A stretch of DNA of 64,000 bases from Rhizobiales bacterium Ga0077537 (GTDB lineage Bacteria; Pseudomonadota; Alphaproteobacteria; Rhizobiales; Hyphomicrobiaceae). The stretch spans positions 1-64,000 of the forward strand of contig LNEM01000037.1 in the NCBI GenBank assembly GCA_001464955.1. Reading direction: 5' to 3'. The notes beneath the pieces are model-generated. The model made no database searches. It was not told the origin of the DNA and worked only from the letters and a program-made list of their open reading frames with translations. Shown in pieces: positions 8,980 to 17,624 of the stretch (positions are counted from its first letter, which is position 1; the number at the start of each line of letters is the position of its first letter). A program made the translations under genes and the position numbers.

Positions 8980-11043
8980 ATGGCTGAGCCCGCCGCTGAG
9001 AACGACAGCAATCCGTTGCTTGCCGCCTGGCAGACACCGTTCGAGATGCCGCCGTTCGAGGCCATCAGCGCCGCCGATTTCGCGCCCGCGTTCAAGACTG
9101 CGATCATGGCCCACGAAGCGGACATCGCGCGCATCAAGGCAGCGCCGGACGCACCGACCTTCGCGAATACGATCGACGCACTCGAACTCGCCGGGCAGGC
9201 GCTGACGCGAGTGGCGCGCGTCTTCTACAATCTGACCGGTAGCCACACCAATCCCGACCTCCAGGCGATCGAGCGCGAGATGGCGCCCGTGCTCTCCCGG
9301 CACTGGACGGCGATCGCGCTCGATGCCGATCTCTTCAAGCGGGTCGCGGATCTCTGGCAGCGGCGCGAAAGCCTCTCGCTCGACGACGAACAGAAGCGGC
9401 TTCTCGAGCGGACGCACACGAGCTTCATCCGGTCGGGGGCCAATCTCGAGCCGGCCGCGAAGGAGCGGATCGCCGCCATCAACGCCCGTCTCGCGACGAT
9501 CGGAACCACGTTCGCCCAGAACGTGCTGGCGGAGGAACAGGCGTTCCGGCTGGTTCTGGACGGCGAAGACGATCTCGCCGGGCTCCCCGATTTCGTGCGT
9601 CAGGCCGCACGACAGACGGCTGCCGATCTCGGACTCGACGGGCGGGCCGTGATCACACTCAGCAGGTCGAGCATCGAACCGTTCCTCCAGTTCTCGGCGC
9701 GGCGCGACCTGCGCGAGACGGCCTTCAAGGCATGGACCAAGCGGGGCGAAAACGGCAACGCGCACGACAATCGCGAGATCGCGGCGGAAACCATCCGGCT
9801 TCGGGCCGAGCGGGCGCGTATCCTCGGCTTCGACACATTCGCCGCCCTGCGCCTCGACGACGCGATGGCAAAGACGCCCGGCGCGGTGCGCGGGCTCCTG
9901 GACGAGGTGTGGACCGCGGCTGTCGCCAAGGCGGACGCGGAGCGCCAGAAGCTCGCCGATGTGGCGCGGGGCGAGGGCCGGAACATCGACATCGAGCCCT
10001 GGGACTGGCGCTATTACGCCGAGAAAGTGCGCAAGTCCGAGCACGATCTCGACGAGAGCGAGATCAAGCCGTACTTCCAGCTCGACAACATGATCGCGGC
10101 GGCGTTCGACACCGCCGGCCGGCTGTTCGGACTGTCGTTCAACGAGCGCCACGATCTGCCGCGCTATCATCCGGACGTGCGCACGTTCGAGGTGAAGGAT
10201 CAGGCCGGACGGCACATCGCGATCTTCATCGGGGACTACTTCGCGCGGCCGTCGAAGCGCTCGGGCGCGTGGATGAGCGCGTTCCGGGGCCAGCGCCGGC
10301 TGGGCGGGGAGGTCCGGCCGATCATCGTCAACGTGCTCAACTTCTCGCGTGGCGCGGAAGGCCAGCCGACGCTGCTCTCGTTCGACGACGCGCGGACGCT
10401 GTTCCACGAGTTCGGCCACGCACTGCACGGCATGCTCTCGGACGTGACGTATCCGTCGCTCGCCGGCACGGCGGTCTCGACCGATTTCGTGGAGCTGCCG
10501 TCACAGCTCTACGAGCACTGGCTGACGACACCGGAGGTTCTCGGCACCTTCGCCCGGCATGCGACAACGGGCGCCGTGATGCCGAGGGCGCTGGTCGAGC
10601 GGCTCCGAGCGGCGCAGACCTTCAACCAGGGCCAGCAGACGTGCGAGTACGTGGCGTCGGCGCTCGCCGATCTCGAGTTGCACACGCTGACCGATCCGTC
10701 GTCGCTCGACATCTCGGCGTTCGAGGCCGAATTGCTCGGCCGGCTCGGCATGCCACGCGGCGTCGTCATGCGGCACCGGCTGCCGCATTTCGCGCACGTG
10801 TTCTCCGGCGGCGGCTACGCTTCGGCCTATTACAGTTACATGTGGTCGGAAGTGCTCGACGCGGACGCATTCGACGCTTTCGTCGAGGCCGGCAACGTGT
10901 TCGATCCGGCCGTGGCGCGGCGCCTCAAGGACTTCGTTTATGCGGCAGGGAACCGGAGAGATCCGGCCGAGGCCTACAAGGCGTTCCGCGGGCGGCTGCC
11001 GACGAGCGCGTCGATGCTGCGCAAGCGGGGCCTCGCGGCTTAG
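8980..11043 (+). CDS. dcp: M3 family zinc metallopeptidase (Dcp/oligopeptidase A-type)
   Basis: A 687-residue zinc peptidase that cleaves short peptides in the cytoplasm. The zinc motif HEFGH is at residues 476-480, with the third ligand E505 in FVELPSQ. The surrounding HALHGMLSDV and the following SLAGTAVSTDFVELPSQLYEHW segment (read in parts) is characteristic of peptidyl-dipeptidase Dcp, and the C-terminal FSGGGYASAYYSYMWS substrate-binding loop is intact. No signal peptide. The ATG at 8980 is used because the protein then begins with the family NPLL..W.TPF start; it is preceded by AGAGAGG. It is a single gene, convergent with the Dev-type exporter. Confidence 0.93.
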   Translation: MAEPAAENDSNPLLAAWQTPFEMPPFEAISAADFAPAFKTAIMAHEADIARIKAAPDAPTFANTIDALELAGQALTRVARVFYNLTGSHTNPDLQAIEREMAPVLSRHWTAIALDADLFKRVADLWQRRESLSLDDEQKRLLERTHTSFIRSGANLEPAAKERIAAINARLATIGTTFAQNVLAEEQAFRLVLDGEDDLAGLPDFVRQAARQTAADLGLDGRAVITLSRSSIEPFLQFSARRDLRETAFKAWTKRGENGNAHDNREIAAETIRLRAERARILGFDTFAALRLDDAMAKTPGAVRGLLDEVWTAAVAKADAERQKLADVARGEGRNIDIEPWDWRYYAEKVRKSEHDLDESEIKPYFQLDNMIAAAFDTAGRLFGLSFNERHDLPRYHPDVRTFEVKDQAGRHIAIFIGDYFARPSKRSGAWMSAFRGQRRLGGEVRPIIVNVLNFSRGAEGQPTLLSFDDARTLFHEFGHALHGMLSDVTYPSLAGTAVSTDFVELPSQLYEHWLTTPEVLGTFARHATTGAVMPRALVERLRAAQTFNQGQQTCEYVASALADLELHTLTDPSSLDISAFEAELLGRLGMPRGVVMRHRLPHFAHVFSGGGYASAYYSYMWSEVLDADAFDAFVEAGNVFDPAVARRLKDFVYAAGNRRDPAEAYKAFRGRLPTSASMLRKRGLAA

Positions 11044-11073
11044 CGCGCGGCTCCGAGCGAGGTCGTCAGGACG

Positions 11074-12297
11074 TCAGTTGGTGCGGGCGCCACCGGTCGC
11101 GAGTGGCGGCAGAACCTGCGGGGACGTGGCTGCCGCCGCAGGACCCGGCTGTGCTGGTGCCGCGACCGGTGCCGACGCTGCGGACGGTGTCACCGTTGCC
11201 TGCTGGGCGGCCGGCTGGGTCGGCGCGGCGGCACCGGGAGCCGTTTCCGAACGGAAGAGCACGTCGACGCGCATGCCGGGCATCAACGGAGTGCCTGCAT
11301 CGACATCCACCTCGACCTCGAGGCTATCGATGTCGTTCGGGCGACGGGGACCTCGCTGGGCAAGGCGCGGCGGCCGCATGGCGCTCGCGACGACGACGAC
11401 ACGCCCCTTGAACTCCTGATCGGGGAAGGCGTCCGTCTTGAGTACCACCGGCTGGCCGACGGCGACCTTGCTGACATCGCGCTCCTCCACCTCGGCGCGG
11501 ACACGGAGCGCGCTCAGGTCGCCGATCACGAAGAGAGGCTGCTCGGGCGTCGCGGCGGCGGTCTCGCCGATGCGAGCGAATGTCTGCAGGACGGTGCCAT
11601 CGGCCGGAGCGCGAACGCGGGTCCGCTCGAGGGCAGCCTCTGCGGCCGTCAGCTCGGCACGGGCAGCCGTCAGACCGGTTTCAAGGCGCGTCGGGAGGGG
11701 AGCACCACTCACGAGGCGGGCCTGACGAAGGTTCTCACGCTCGGTCTCGACGAGGCTCGCGGAGTTGACCACTTCGGAGCGCGCCGCCTCGATCTGGCCG
11801 GCCGTGACCGACGTGGCGCTCGCCTGTCGCGCGATGAAGAGCCGGTCAAGCGACCGGCGTGCCGAAGTGAGCGCCCGCTCGGCGGCGGCGAGGGCGTCCT
11901 CGGCGTTGCGGCGGTCCTGCGCCAGCTTCGCCAGATTGGTTTCGGTGTCGCGCTCACGACGGCGAACGCCGACCTCGGCCTCGGCTGCTGCGATGCGGGC
12001 CTCGATGTCCTGCGCGTCGATCATGGCCAGCAGATCGCCGGCCGCCACCTTGTCGTTGACCGACACGATGACTTCCTGGATCTGACCGGCGCTCAGTGCC
12101 GACAGCTTGATCTCGCCGCCCTTGGGCTCGATGCGGCCCGGCGCAGCCGCGGCCCAGCGCTGACGGGCCGTCGTCGCGTCGCCCGACTTGTCGGTGACCT
12201 TGTTCGCCTGCCCGAGATGGTGAATGCCGACGGCCGCACCGACTGCGACGACGGCAGCCAGCGCCAAGGGAACGAGTGGTGACGATTTGCTCGACAT
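11074..12297 (-). CDS. ABC exporter membrane fusion protein (DevB/HlyD family)
   Basis: A 407-residue periplasmic adaptor anchored by an N-terminal span (about residues 9-25). A lipoyl-like half is followed by a long Arg/Glu/Ala-rich coiled-coil hairpin (about residues 90-200) and a barrel segment containing DGTVLQTFARIGE. The tail, from about residue 365, is an Ala/Pro-rich low-complexity stretch. In the minus-strand operon it is last, 5 bases after the ATPase gene, giving the order permease, ATPase, adaptor. A TTG start at 12306 is possible but the ATG at 12297 is better. Cyanobacterial DevBCA exports glycolipids through TolC; the substrate here is unknown. Confidence 0.88.
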   Translation of the reverse strand: MSSKSSPLVPLALAAVVAVGAAVGIHHLGQANKVTDKSGDATTARQRWAAAAPGRIEPKGGEIKLSALSAGQIQEVIVSVNDKVAAGDLLAMIDAQDIEARIAAAEAEVGVRRRERDTETNLAKLAQDRRNAEDALAAAERALTSARRSLDRLFIARQASATSVTAGQIEAARSEVVNSASLVETERENLRQARLVSGAPLPTRLETGLTAARAELTAAEAALERTRVRAPADGTVLQTFARIGETAAATPEQPLFVIGDLSALRVRAEVEERDVSKVAVGQPVVLKTDAFPDQEFKGRVVVVASAMRPPRLAQRGPRRPNDIDSLEVEVDVDAGTPLMPGMRVDVLFRSETAPGAAAPTQPAAQQATVTPSAASAPVAAPAQPGPAAAATSPQVLPPLATGGARTN

Positions 12298-12302
12298 GGA
12301 CC

Positions 12303-13049
12303 TCAAGCCTTCTTTTTCTTTGAGCGGGGCGCCTCGGCGGGCGGGCGGCGGCTGTCGGGAGTCTTGCGCTCCTCGCCGACGATGCGGCCGTCCTCGATGT
12401 GGACGATCCGGTCTGCGAAGGGCAGCGTGCGATTGTCGTGGGTCACCGCGAGGATGGCGCGGCTCTCATCCCTGGCGAGTTCCGAGAGCAGGGCCATCAC
12501 GGCCTGTCCGTTCTCGGCATCGAGCGCGGCGGTCGGCTCGTCGGCCAGCAGCAGGGCCGGAGAGCCTGCAATGGCGCGGGCGACCGCCACGCGCTGCTGT
12601 TCGCCGCCGCTGAGATTGCGTGGATAGTTGCGGAGACGGTGGGCGAGGCCGACCGAGGTCAGAGCGGCGCGGGCCCGCTCGGTGGCGGCGGAGCCGTGGA
12701 CGCCCTGAACATCGAGACCGAGGCGGACGTTCTCGAGCGCGGTCAGCGTCGGGAACAGGTTGTAGGACTGGAAGACGAAGCCGATGTGGCGACGGCGCAG
12801 GCGCGCAAGCTCCTCGGCGTCCATGCCGGCCGTCGACTGGCCGAGGATCGCGAGATGACCTTCGGTCGGAGTCAGGATGCAGCCCATGATGGAGAGCAAC
12901 GTCGTCTTGCCGGACCCCGAGGGGCCCATGAGCAAGGTCAGCTCGCCCGGATTGAGCGTGATGTCGACGCCCTTCAGGGCGCGCACCATACCGGCGCCCT
13001 GGCCCAATTCCTTGACGATGCCTTTGGCTTCGAGAATGGGCTTCGTCAT
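12303..13049 (-). CDS. ABC transporter ATP-binding protein (DevA/LolD-type)
   Basis: A 248-residue ATPase. Walker A is GPSGSGKTT at residues 42-50, the Q-loop is in GFVFQSYNLFP, the signature is LSGGEQQRVAVARA, and Walker B is LLLADEPTAALD, followed by the H-loop histidine in AVTHDNR. The C-terminus carries a charged Lys-rich tail. The start overlaps the stop of the permease gene by 4 bases, indicating translational coupling. It energises the DevC-like permease in the MacB/DevCA class of mechanotransmission exporters. Confidence 0.94.
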   Translation of the reverse strand: MTKPILEAKGIVKELGQGAGMVRALKGVDITLNPGELTLLMGPSGSGKTTLLSIMGCILTPTEGHLAILGQSTAGMDAEELARLRRRHIGFVFQSYNLFPTLTALENVRLGLDVQGVHGSAATERARAALTSVGLAHRLRNYPRNLSGGEQQRVAVARAIAGSPALLLADEPTAALDAENGQAVMALLSELARDESRAILAVTHDNRTLPFADRIVHIEDGRIVGEERKTPDSRRPPAEAPRSKKKKA

Positions 13050-14173
13050 CGGGCGAACACCATGGCGGGATCGATCCGCGTCACCTTCATGATCGCGGCC
13101 AGCGCCGAGATCGCGCACATGAAGATCGTCAGGGCCAGCAGGCCGGCCGCCAGCCCCGGTGTCATGATAATCGGGAGGGCCGAGTTCTTGCTCGCCTCGA
13201 TGATGATCAGTGCGATCGTCATGCCGAGTGCATAGCCGAAGCCTGCGGACAACGCCGCCTGCAGCAGGATCACACGGTGAATGTAGCCCGAGGAGGAGCC
13301 CAACGCGCGGAGCGTGGCGAACTCGTTCAAATGATCCTTGGTGCTCGAATAGAGCGTCTGCGCCACGATGACCGTGCCGACCAGCGTGCCGAGGAGCGCG
13401 CCGCCGATGAGGGCCACGCCGGCGCCTGTCGAGAAGAGCCAATGGGCGAGACTTCGGTCACGGAACTCGGTCGTGGTCAGGACCTCGACGCCGCTGAGGC
13501 GCGCCTGGAGGGCGCGTTGCACGATGGGCGCCTCTGCACCCGGCTGCAGCTTCACGAGGTAGAACGTCGTCTGGTTCTCGGTCATGCCCATGATGGCGCG
13601 GGCGCGGGCGAGCGGCATGAAAACGTAGGGCGCGGTCGTGAACGAGCGGATGCCTTCGGTGAGGCCGACCACCTTCACACGCTGCGCGCCGATCTCGGCC
13701 GTGTCACCGACGCCCTTGATGCCGAGGTTCTCGAGATATGTGCGCTCGGCGATGACAGCATTCGGACGGAACATGTCGGCCGGCTCACCCTCGATCATGT
13801 TCCAGGGGGCGAGGCCGCCCACCGGCATGTCGGTGCCGACGACGACGGAGAGCGTCGCGCCGCCATCGGGCTTGCGCCACTCGTTGAACGACGCGACGAG
13901 CGGCTCCACGGAAGCGACACCGGGCACCGACAGTGCGATGTGGCGCTGGCGACCATCAAGACTACCAGCTTCCTCGAAGCTCTTGGCTCCGAACGCCGTG
14001 ACCCAGAGCTCGGCGTTGGCGTTGTCGATCATGCCGATGATCATCTTGCGGGCGCCGAGATAGAGCCCGAGCTGGACGGCAACCAGTACGATCGAGAACA
14101 GAATGCCGACGAGCGTGACGACCAGCCTGATGCGGTCGTGGAAGAGATTGCGAAACGCCAGAGTGAGGACCAT
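13046..14173 (-). CDS. ABC transporter permease, DevC/FtsX-MacB family
   Basis: A 375-residue permease with the FtsX-like topology: one N-terminal span (about residues 17-37, VTLVGILFSIVLVAVQLGL), a large periplasmic domain, and three C-terminal spans from about residue 245. The start AFRNLFHDRIRLVVTLVGI is typical of DevC proteins. It is the first gene of the three-gene minus-strand operon with ATPase and adaptor. An inverted repeat lies 29 bases upstream of its start. No outer-membrane partner is encoded nearby. Confidence 0.9.
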   Translation of the reverse strand: MVLTLAFRNLFHDRIRLVVTLVGILFSIVLVAVQLGLYLGARKMIIGMIDNANAELWVTAFGAKSFEEAGSLDGRQRHIALSVPGVASVEPLVASFNEWRKPDGGATLSVVVGTDMPVGGLAPWNMIEGEPADMFRPNAVIAERTYLENLGIKGVGDTAEIGAQRVKVVGLTEGIRSFTTAPYVFMPLARARAIMGMTENQTTFYLVKLQPGAEAPIVQRALQARLSGVEVLTTTEFRDRSLAHWLFSTGAGVALIGGALLGTLVGTVIVAQTLYSSTKDHLNEFATLRALGSSSGYIHRVILLQAALSAGFGYALGMTIALIIIEASKNSALPIIMTPGLAAGLLALTIFMCAISALAAIMKVTRIDPAMVFAR

Positions 14174-14575
14174 GGGATGCTACTGCCACCTCAACCACGC
14201 TGTCGGTCGAACCGACCGGAGACATCCGTGGAAGCCCCATTCATGGCACCTCCCCGGGGACTACAACCTCGCACGTACCTACCCGGACGACGGCGCCCGT
14301 CGCACCCTGCCACTGTTCACCGTTCAAGCGACGGATCGCGCCTTATATAGGGCATTCGGGACGTATGGCCGCCTCACGTCACGATCAAGGTAAAGGCCAT
14401 CGCTACGCCAAGGGTGCTGCGCACATCAGTCAGCACTTGCCGCAGGTTTCACGCCGGGCGCGCATTTACCAATGCGCTCGTTGCCTTGCCGACGCCAACA
14501 TTCCGGAGGTATTGGAGCGGCAAGACCCGTTTGTCAATTGCAGTCTGTCTCGCGACAGCTCCAGGGCAGGACGCT
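14174..14575. other. 402-base divergent intergenic region, no gene seen
   Basis: Lies between the leftward Dev-type operon and the rightward DUF2147 gene. Short reading frames here have no recognisable protein. It holds the small inverted repeat at 14202-14216 and an AT-rich TTATATAG at about 14342, but I find no convincingly spaced -35/-10 pair. Confidence 0.5.
14202..14216. promoter_or_regulatory. Inverted repeat GTCGGT-CGA-ACCGAC, possible operator
   Basis: Perfect 6-bp arms around a 3-base centre, 29 bases upstream of the first gene of the Dev-type exporter operon. It could bind a repressor of that operon; short GC-rich palindromes also arise by chance, so this is tentative. Confidence 0.25.
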
Positions 14576-15157
14576 ATGAGCAAATTGTTGCGACTCGAAA
14601 TCAACCAACACTGGCGGTTCCTACTCGTTCTTTTTTGCCTGATGCTGACATCCGGCGCGCCCGCCGTCGCACAGCAGCCGCCCGGGGCTGCGCGGCCGTC
14701 GCCCGGCGCCAGCGGCATTGCTCCGCCTCCCGGCCAGCCGGCCGCCCCGCCGTCACCCATCGGCGTCTGGATCGATCACACGGGCCGCGGCGCCGTGGAG
14801 ATCTTGTCGTGCGGCGTGGCGCTCTGCGGACGCATCGTCTGGATGCAGCAGCCCAACGACCGGACCGGTAAGCCGCTCCGTGACCAGCTCAACGAGGACC
14901 GGAGCAAGCGGAACCGCCAGATCTGCGGCCTGCAGGTGATCGGGGGATTGCAGGCGATGAGGGACGGCTCCTGGGATCGAGGCTGGATCTACGATCCGGA
15001 GCAGGGCGAGAGCTTCGACGTTGAAATCCGGCTGCGGTCGGCGGACGTGCTGCAAGTCAAGGGTTACAAGGGGCTCAAATTCCTGAGCGAGACGTTCAAC
15101 TGGCGACGTGCAACCGAGCCACTGGCGCCGGCCTGTCCTGCGCCGCAACCGGCGTGA
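14576..15157 (+). CDS. Secreted DUF2147-like protein
   Basis: A 193-residue exported protein. The N-terminus has a positively charged start and a hydrophobic signal segment (about residues 14-32, LLVLFCLMLTSGAPAVA), then a Pro/Ala linker to about residue 62. The folded part begins PIGVWIDHTGRGAVEI, which matches the DUF2147 pattern (GxW.....G.V.I..C...LCG.I), with CGVALCGRIVWM and GWIYDPEQG following and ending near FNWRR. The family is periplasmic with no assigned function. The ATG at 14576 is chosen because the signal peptide begins there; the upstream in-frame extension is not protein-like. Confidence 0.82.
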   Translation: MSKLLRLEINQHWRFLLVLFCLMLTSGAPAVAQQPPGAARPSPGASGIAPPPGQPAAPPSPIGVWIDHTGRGAVEILSCGVALCGRIVWMQQPNDRTGKPLRDQLNEDRSKRNRQICGLQVIGGLQAMRDGSWDRGWIYDPEQGESFDVEIRLRSADVLQVKGYKGLKFLSETFNWRRATEPLAPACPAPQPA

Positions 15158-15209
15158 GGCGCCGGCGGCGACGCGCGATGCACCTCAGTCGGACCCAGCC
15201 GAACGAACG

Positions 15210-15710
15210 ATGACTACGCCGGTCCCAGGTCCGACACTCGACCGTCTCCGACCGGGAGATCGCGAGCGCGTTCGCCGTTGGCTCTGGCATGGCGGGGGCC
15301 ACTCCTGGTGGAGTTCACCGGGTGCGGGCGAGGCCGAGGTCGCCATCGCATTCGACACCGAGAGCGCGATCTGCCGGATGGTCGTCAGCGACGGGGCGGC
15401 GATCGGCTACGGGCATGCGATCGAGGGCCAGTTGCTCGGAGGCGACCTGGAGGTCGGGCTCTGGGAATGTGCGATCCTGATCGGGGCGGAGGCCGGGTCT
15501 CATGCCGACATGGCGGCGGCCGCGCTCGGCGCGCTGGTGGCCGAAGTGTTCGCCAGCACGCTCGCCACGGCCTGCGCCGTGCGTATTCCCGTCAGGCTCG
15601 AGGCGACGGTGCGCGCTATCGAGCATCAGGGGTTTCGCTGGCGTGCCGTCGATCCACGTGCCATGGCCGGGCCGGCGTGGATCCTCGTGCGCGATCGGCC
15701 GCGCGCCTAG
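15210..15710 (+). CDS. Hypothetical protein, possible GNAT-type acetyltransferase
   Basis: A 166-residue protein without signal peptide. It starts TLDRLRPGDRERVRRWL and contains a GYGHA turn, LEVGLWECAILIG, and a late IRAIEHQGF-like stretch (ATVRAIEHQGFRWRAVDP) resembling the closing part of GNAT acetyltransferases, where a neighbour-like residue is followed by GF. The canonical acetyl-CoA loop is not clear (AGSHADMAAAALGALVAEVF may be its equivalent). It lies 52 bases after the DUF2147 gene and converges with purQ. Function is not established. Confidence 0.6.
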   Translation: MTTPVPGPTLDRLRPGDRERVRRWLWHGGGHSWWSSPGAGEAEVAIAFDTESAICRMVVSDGAAIGYGHAIEGQLLGGDLEVGLWECAILIGAEAGSHADMAAAALGALVAEVFASTLATACAVRIPVRLEATVRAIEHQGFRWRAVDPRAMAGPAWILVRDRPRA

Positions 15711-15747
15711 AGCATTTTTCGATCGGTCGGCCGTCTGGACGGACCGC

Positions 15748-16443
15748 TCAGGCCGCTACACTCCGGAGCGCACTCTCGAAGACGCGCCGGCCATCGTCGG
15801 AGCCCAGCAACTTCTCGAAATGGCGCTCGGGATGGGGCATCAGGCCGACGATCCGGCGCTTGCCGTCGCAGATGCCGGCGATGTTGTTGATGGCGCCGTT
15901 CGGATTGCCCTCGAGGGTCGGCTCGCCCGTCTCGGGATCGACGTAGCGGAAGACGACGCGGCCGCTGCCTTCGAGCCGGTCGAGGGTATCCTCGTCGCAG
16001 AAGTAGTTGCCGTCGCCATGGGCCACGGGGATGTTGACGATCTCGCCCATGCGATAGGCGCTCGTGAACGGGGTCTCGGTCTGCTCGATGCGGAGCCACG
16101 TGTCGCGGCAGACGAAGCGGAGCGAAGCATTGCGCTGGAGGACGCCCGGAAGCAGCCCCGTCTCGCAGAGGACCTGGAAGCCGTTGCAAATGCCGAGGAC
16201 CGGGGTGCCACCCTTGGCGCGCGAGACCACGTCGGCCATGATGCGCGAATGGGCCGCCATGGCGCCGCACCGGAGGTAGTCGCCGTAGGAGAAACCGCCC
16301 GGCAGCACGATGACGTCGACGGGGGGCAACGACGTCTCGCCGTGCCAGACCATCATCGCCGGCTTGCCGGTGACCGCTTCGAGGGCGACCTTGACGTCCC
16401 GATCGCAATTCGAGCCGGGGAAGACGATCACGGCAGCGCGCAT
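15748..16443 (-). CDS. purQ: Phosphoribosylformylglycinamidine synthase, glutaminase subunit PurQ
   Basis: A 231-residue class I glutamine amidotransferase that releases ammonia for FGAR amidation, the fourth step of purine synthesis, in a complex with PurS and PurL. The nucleophile is in [10 protein letters not shown], and the triad is completed by the histidine and glutamate of MPHPERHFE. The start [15 protein letters not shown] is typical. It is the third gene of the minus-strand set purS, small membrane protein, purQ. purL is not seen immediately downstream, where a convergent gene ends 38 bases away. Confidence 0.97.
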   Translation of the reverse strand: MRAAVIVFPGSNCDRDVKVALEAVTGKPAMMVWHGETSLPPVDVIVLPGGFSYGDYLRCGAMAAHSRIMADVVSRAKGGTPVLGICNGFQVLCETGLLPGVLQRNASLRFVCRDTWLRIEQTETPFTSAYRMGEIVNIPVAHGDGNYFCDEDTLDRLEGSGRVVFRYVDPETGEPTLEGNPNGAINNIAGICDGKRRIVGLMPHPERHFEKLLGSDDGRRVFESALRSVAA

Positions 16444-16467
16444 GGGTGGACCTTTCCTCAGGCTCGT

Positions 16468-16614
16468 TCAGCCGAAACGCCACCAGACGGCGAGAAGCGC
16501 CGCAACCAATGGCACCAGAATGAAAATCGCGGCCTTGGCGGCCATGAACTTGATCGCCCGGACGGCGTCGTCGTGAACGTCGGTCTGGCGGATCGGATCA
16601 GGCGGTGAGCTCAT
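16468..16614 (-). CDS. Small membrane protein associated with PurS/PurQ
   Basis: A 48-residue protein, shorter than most gene callers report. It begins MSSPPDPIRQTDVHDDAVRA and has one membrane span at about residues 25-45 (IFILVPLVAALLAVWW), ending WWRFG. Its ATG lies inside the last codons of purS, overlapping by 17 bases in another frame, and its stop is 24 bases before purQ. Alphaproteobacterial genomes commonly carry a small membrane protein annotated as associated with FGAR amidotransferase in this spot, and this fits it. The role is unknown; membrane tethering of the PurSQL complex is speculation. Confidence 0.8.
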   Translation of the reverse strand: MSSPPDPIRQTDVHDDAVRAIKFMAAKAAIFILVPLVAALLAVWWRFG

Positions 16615-16840
16615 AGCTGTAGTTCTCGATCACCAGATTGGCCAGCAATTCCCGACACATGCGCTCGACCTCGGCCCGGGCCCTGGCCTCGTCCGTCTCG
16701 CTGAGGTCGACCTCGATGTACTTGCCCTGGCGGACCTCCTCGACGCCGGCGAAGCCGAGGCTGCCCAGCGCATTCTGGATGGCTTTGCCTTGCGGATCGA
16801 GCACGCCGTTCTTCAGAGTGATACGAATCCTGGCTTTCAT
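16598..16840 (-). CDS. purS: Phosphoribosylformylglycinamidine synthase subunit PurS
   Basis: An 80-residue protein that joins PurQ and PurL and helps channel ammonia. The sequence KARIRITLKNGVLDPQGKAI and GKYIEVDL are typical of the family, and the length is normal. It is the first gene of the purS / small membrane protein / purQ unit and its 3' end overlaps the next gene by 17 bases. Confidence 0.96.
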   Translation of the reverse strand: MKARIRITLKNGVLDPQGKAIQNALGSLGFAGVEEVRQGKYIEVDLSETDEARARAEVERMCRELLANLVIENYSYELTA

Positions 16841-16991
16841 CGGCGCTCGCCTCGCGTGCAGGTCTGTCTCCGGCGCACTCTATGGCCCAGATCGCCGCCC
16901 GGGCACAAGTGTGCGGCGCGACGAATTGCCAGCGAGGCTGCGGGCCGGGTAGGGTCGAGCAGCGAGGCAGACCGTTCGCGAGCTTCGGGAC

Positions 16992-17543
16992 ATGATCGAC
17001 ACAGCGGCGCATCTCGAGGTCCGGCAATCGCCGTGGCAGATGCTCAAACTCATGGGACTGGCGGTTGGATTCGTCGCCCTGAGCCTCGCCCTGGCGCTGC
17101 CGTCCTACAGCGGCTTTACGGGCCGATCTCCGGGAAATTACTTCGCCATAGCGGTCGGCTGGGTCGGGTTCGTGTTCTTCGGAGCATGTCTCGTCATCAT
17201 CGGATGGCGGGCGGCAACGACCATCGGGGCGGTGCTGAGCCTTACGCCAGAAGGTATTCTCGACACGCGGATCGCCGCCGAGCGTATCCCGTGGACGGCG
17301 ATCCGTGGCTTCAAGACCTGGGAATACAACGGGCAGCGCATCCTGGTGCTCGATGTGGACCCCGAGGTGGAGGCGACACTCAAGACGTCGCTGATCACGC
17401 GCCTCACGCGGCGCGCCAACGCCGGGCTCGGCGCGGACGGCCTGTCGATCACGACGCAGGGGCTGTCGATGCCCTACGACGATCTCGTGGCTGCCACGAT
17501 CGCCTATCTCGACGCATACGGGCGGGGCGGCTCTGACGCGTGA
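16992..17543 (+). CDS. STM3941-like membrane protein of unknown function
   Basis: A 183-residue protein with two membrane spans (about residues 19-37 and 51-72) and a C-terminal soluble part. The segment LTPEGILDTRIAAERIPWTAIRGF resembles the PH-like half of STM3941-type membrane proteins (LTxxGI.D......PW..I). The function of the family is unknown. The gene lies divergently from purS and converges on purC, whose terminator follows it within 25 bases. Confidence 0.65.
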   Translation: MIDTAAHLEVRQSPWQMLKLMGLAVGFVALSLALALPSYSGFTGRSPGNYFAIAVGWVGFVFFGACLVIIGWRAATTIGAVLSLTPEGILDTRIAAERIPWTAIRGFKTWEYNGQRILVLDVDPEVEATLKTSLITRLTRRANAGLGADGLSITTQGLSMPYDDLVAATIAYLDAYGRGGSDA

Positions 17544-17563
17544 TTCCGTTTGGGCCGACGCCA

Positions 17564-17592
17564 AGAAAAAGGGGCCGGTGAACCGGCCCCTT
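17564..17592 (-). terminator. Rho-independent terminator of purC
   Basis: AAGGGGCCGG and CCGGCCCCTT form a perfect 10-bp stem with a TGAA loop (17569-17592). On the minus strand the stem is followed by TTTTTCTT, so it terminates purC transcription, 33 bases after its stop. On the plus strand no U-run follows, although the stem may also slow transcripts of the convergent gene. Confidence 0.88.
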
Positions 17593-17624
17593 GCTCATTC
17601 GACGATCCGGTGCGCCGAAAATCG

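Noticed and set aside
9732-11411. A 559-codon plus-strand frame shifted within the M3 peptidase gene
   Set aside because: It is in the same strand but another frame than the peptidase, whose HEFGH and third ligand are intact.
15720-15760. A terminator between the GNAT-like gene and purQ
   Set aside because: The short complementarity CGGCCG/CGGACCG is too weak and lacks a clear U-run.
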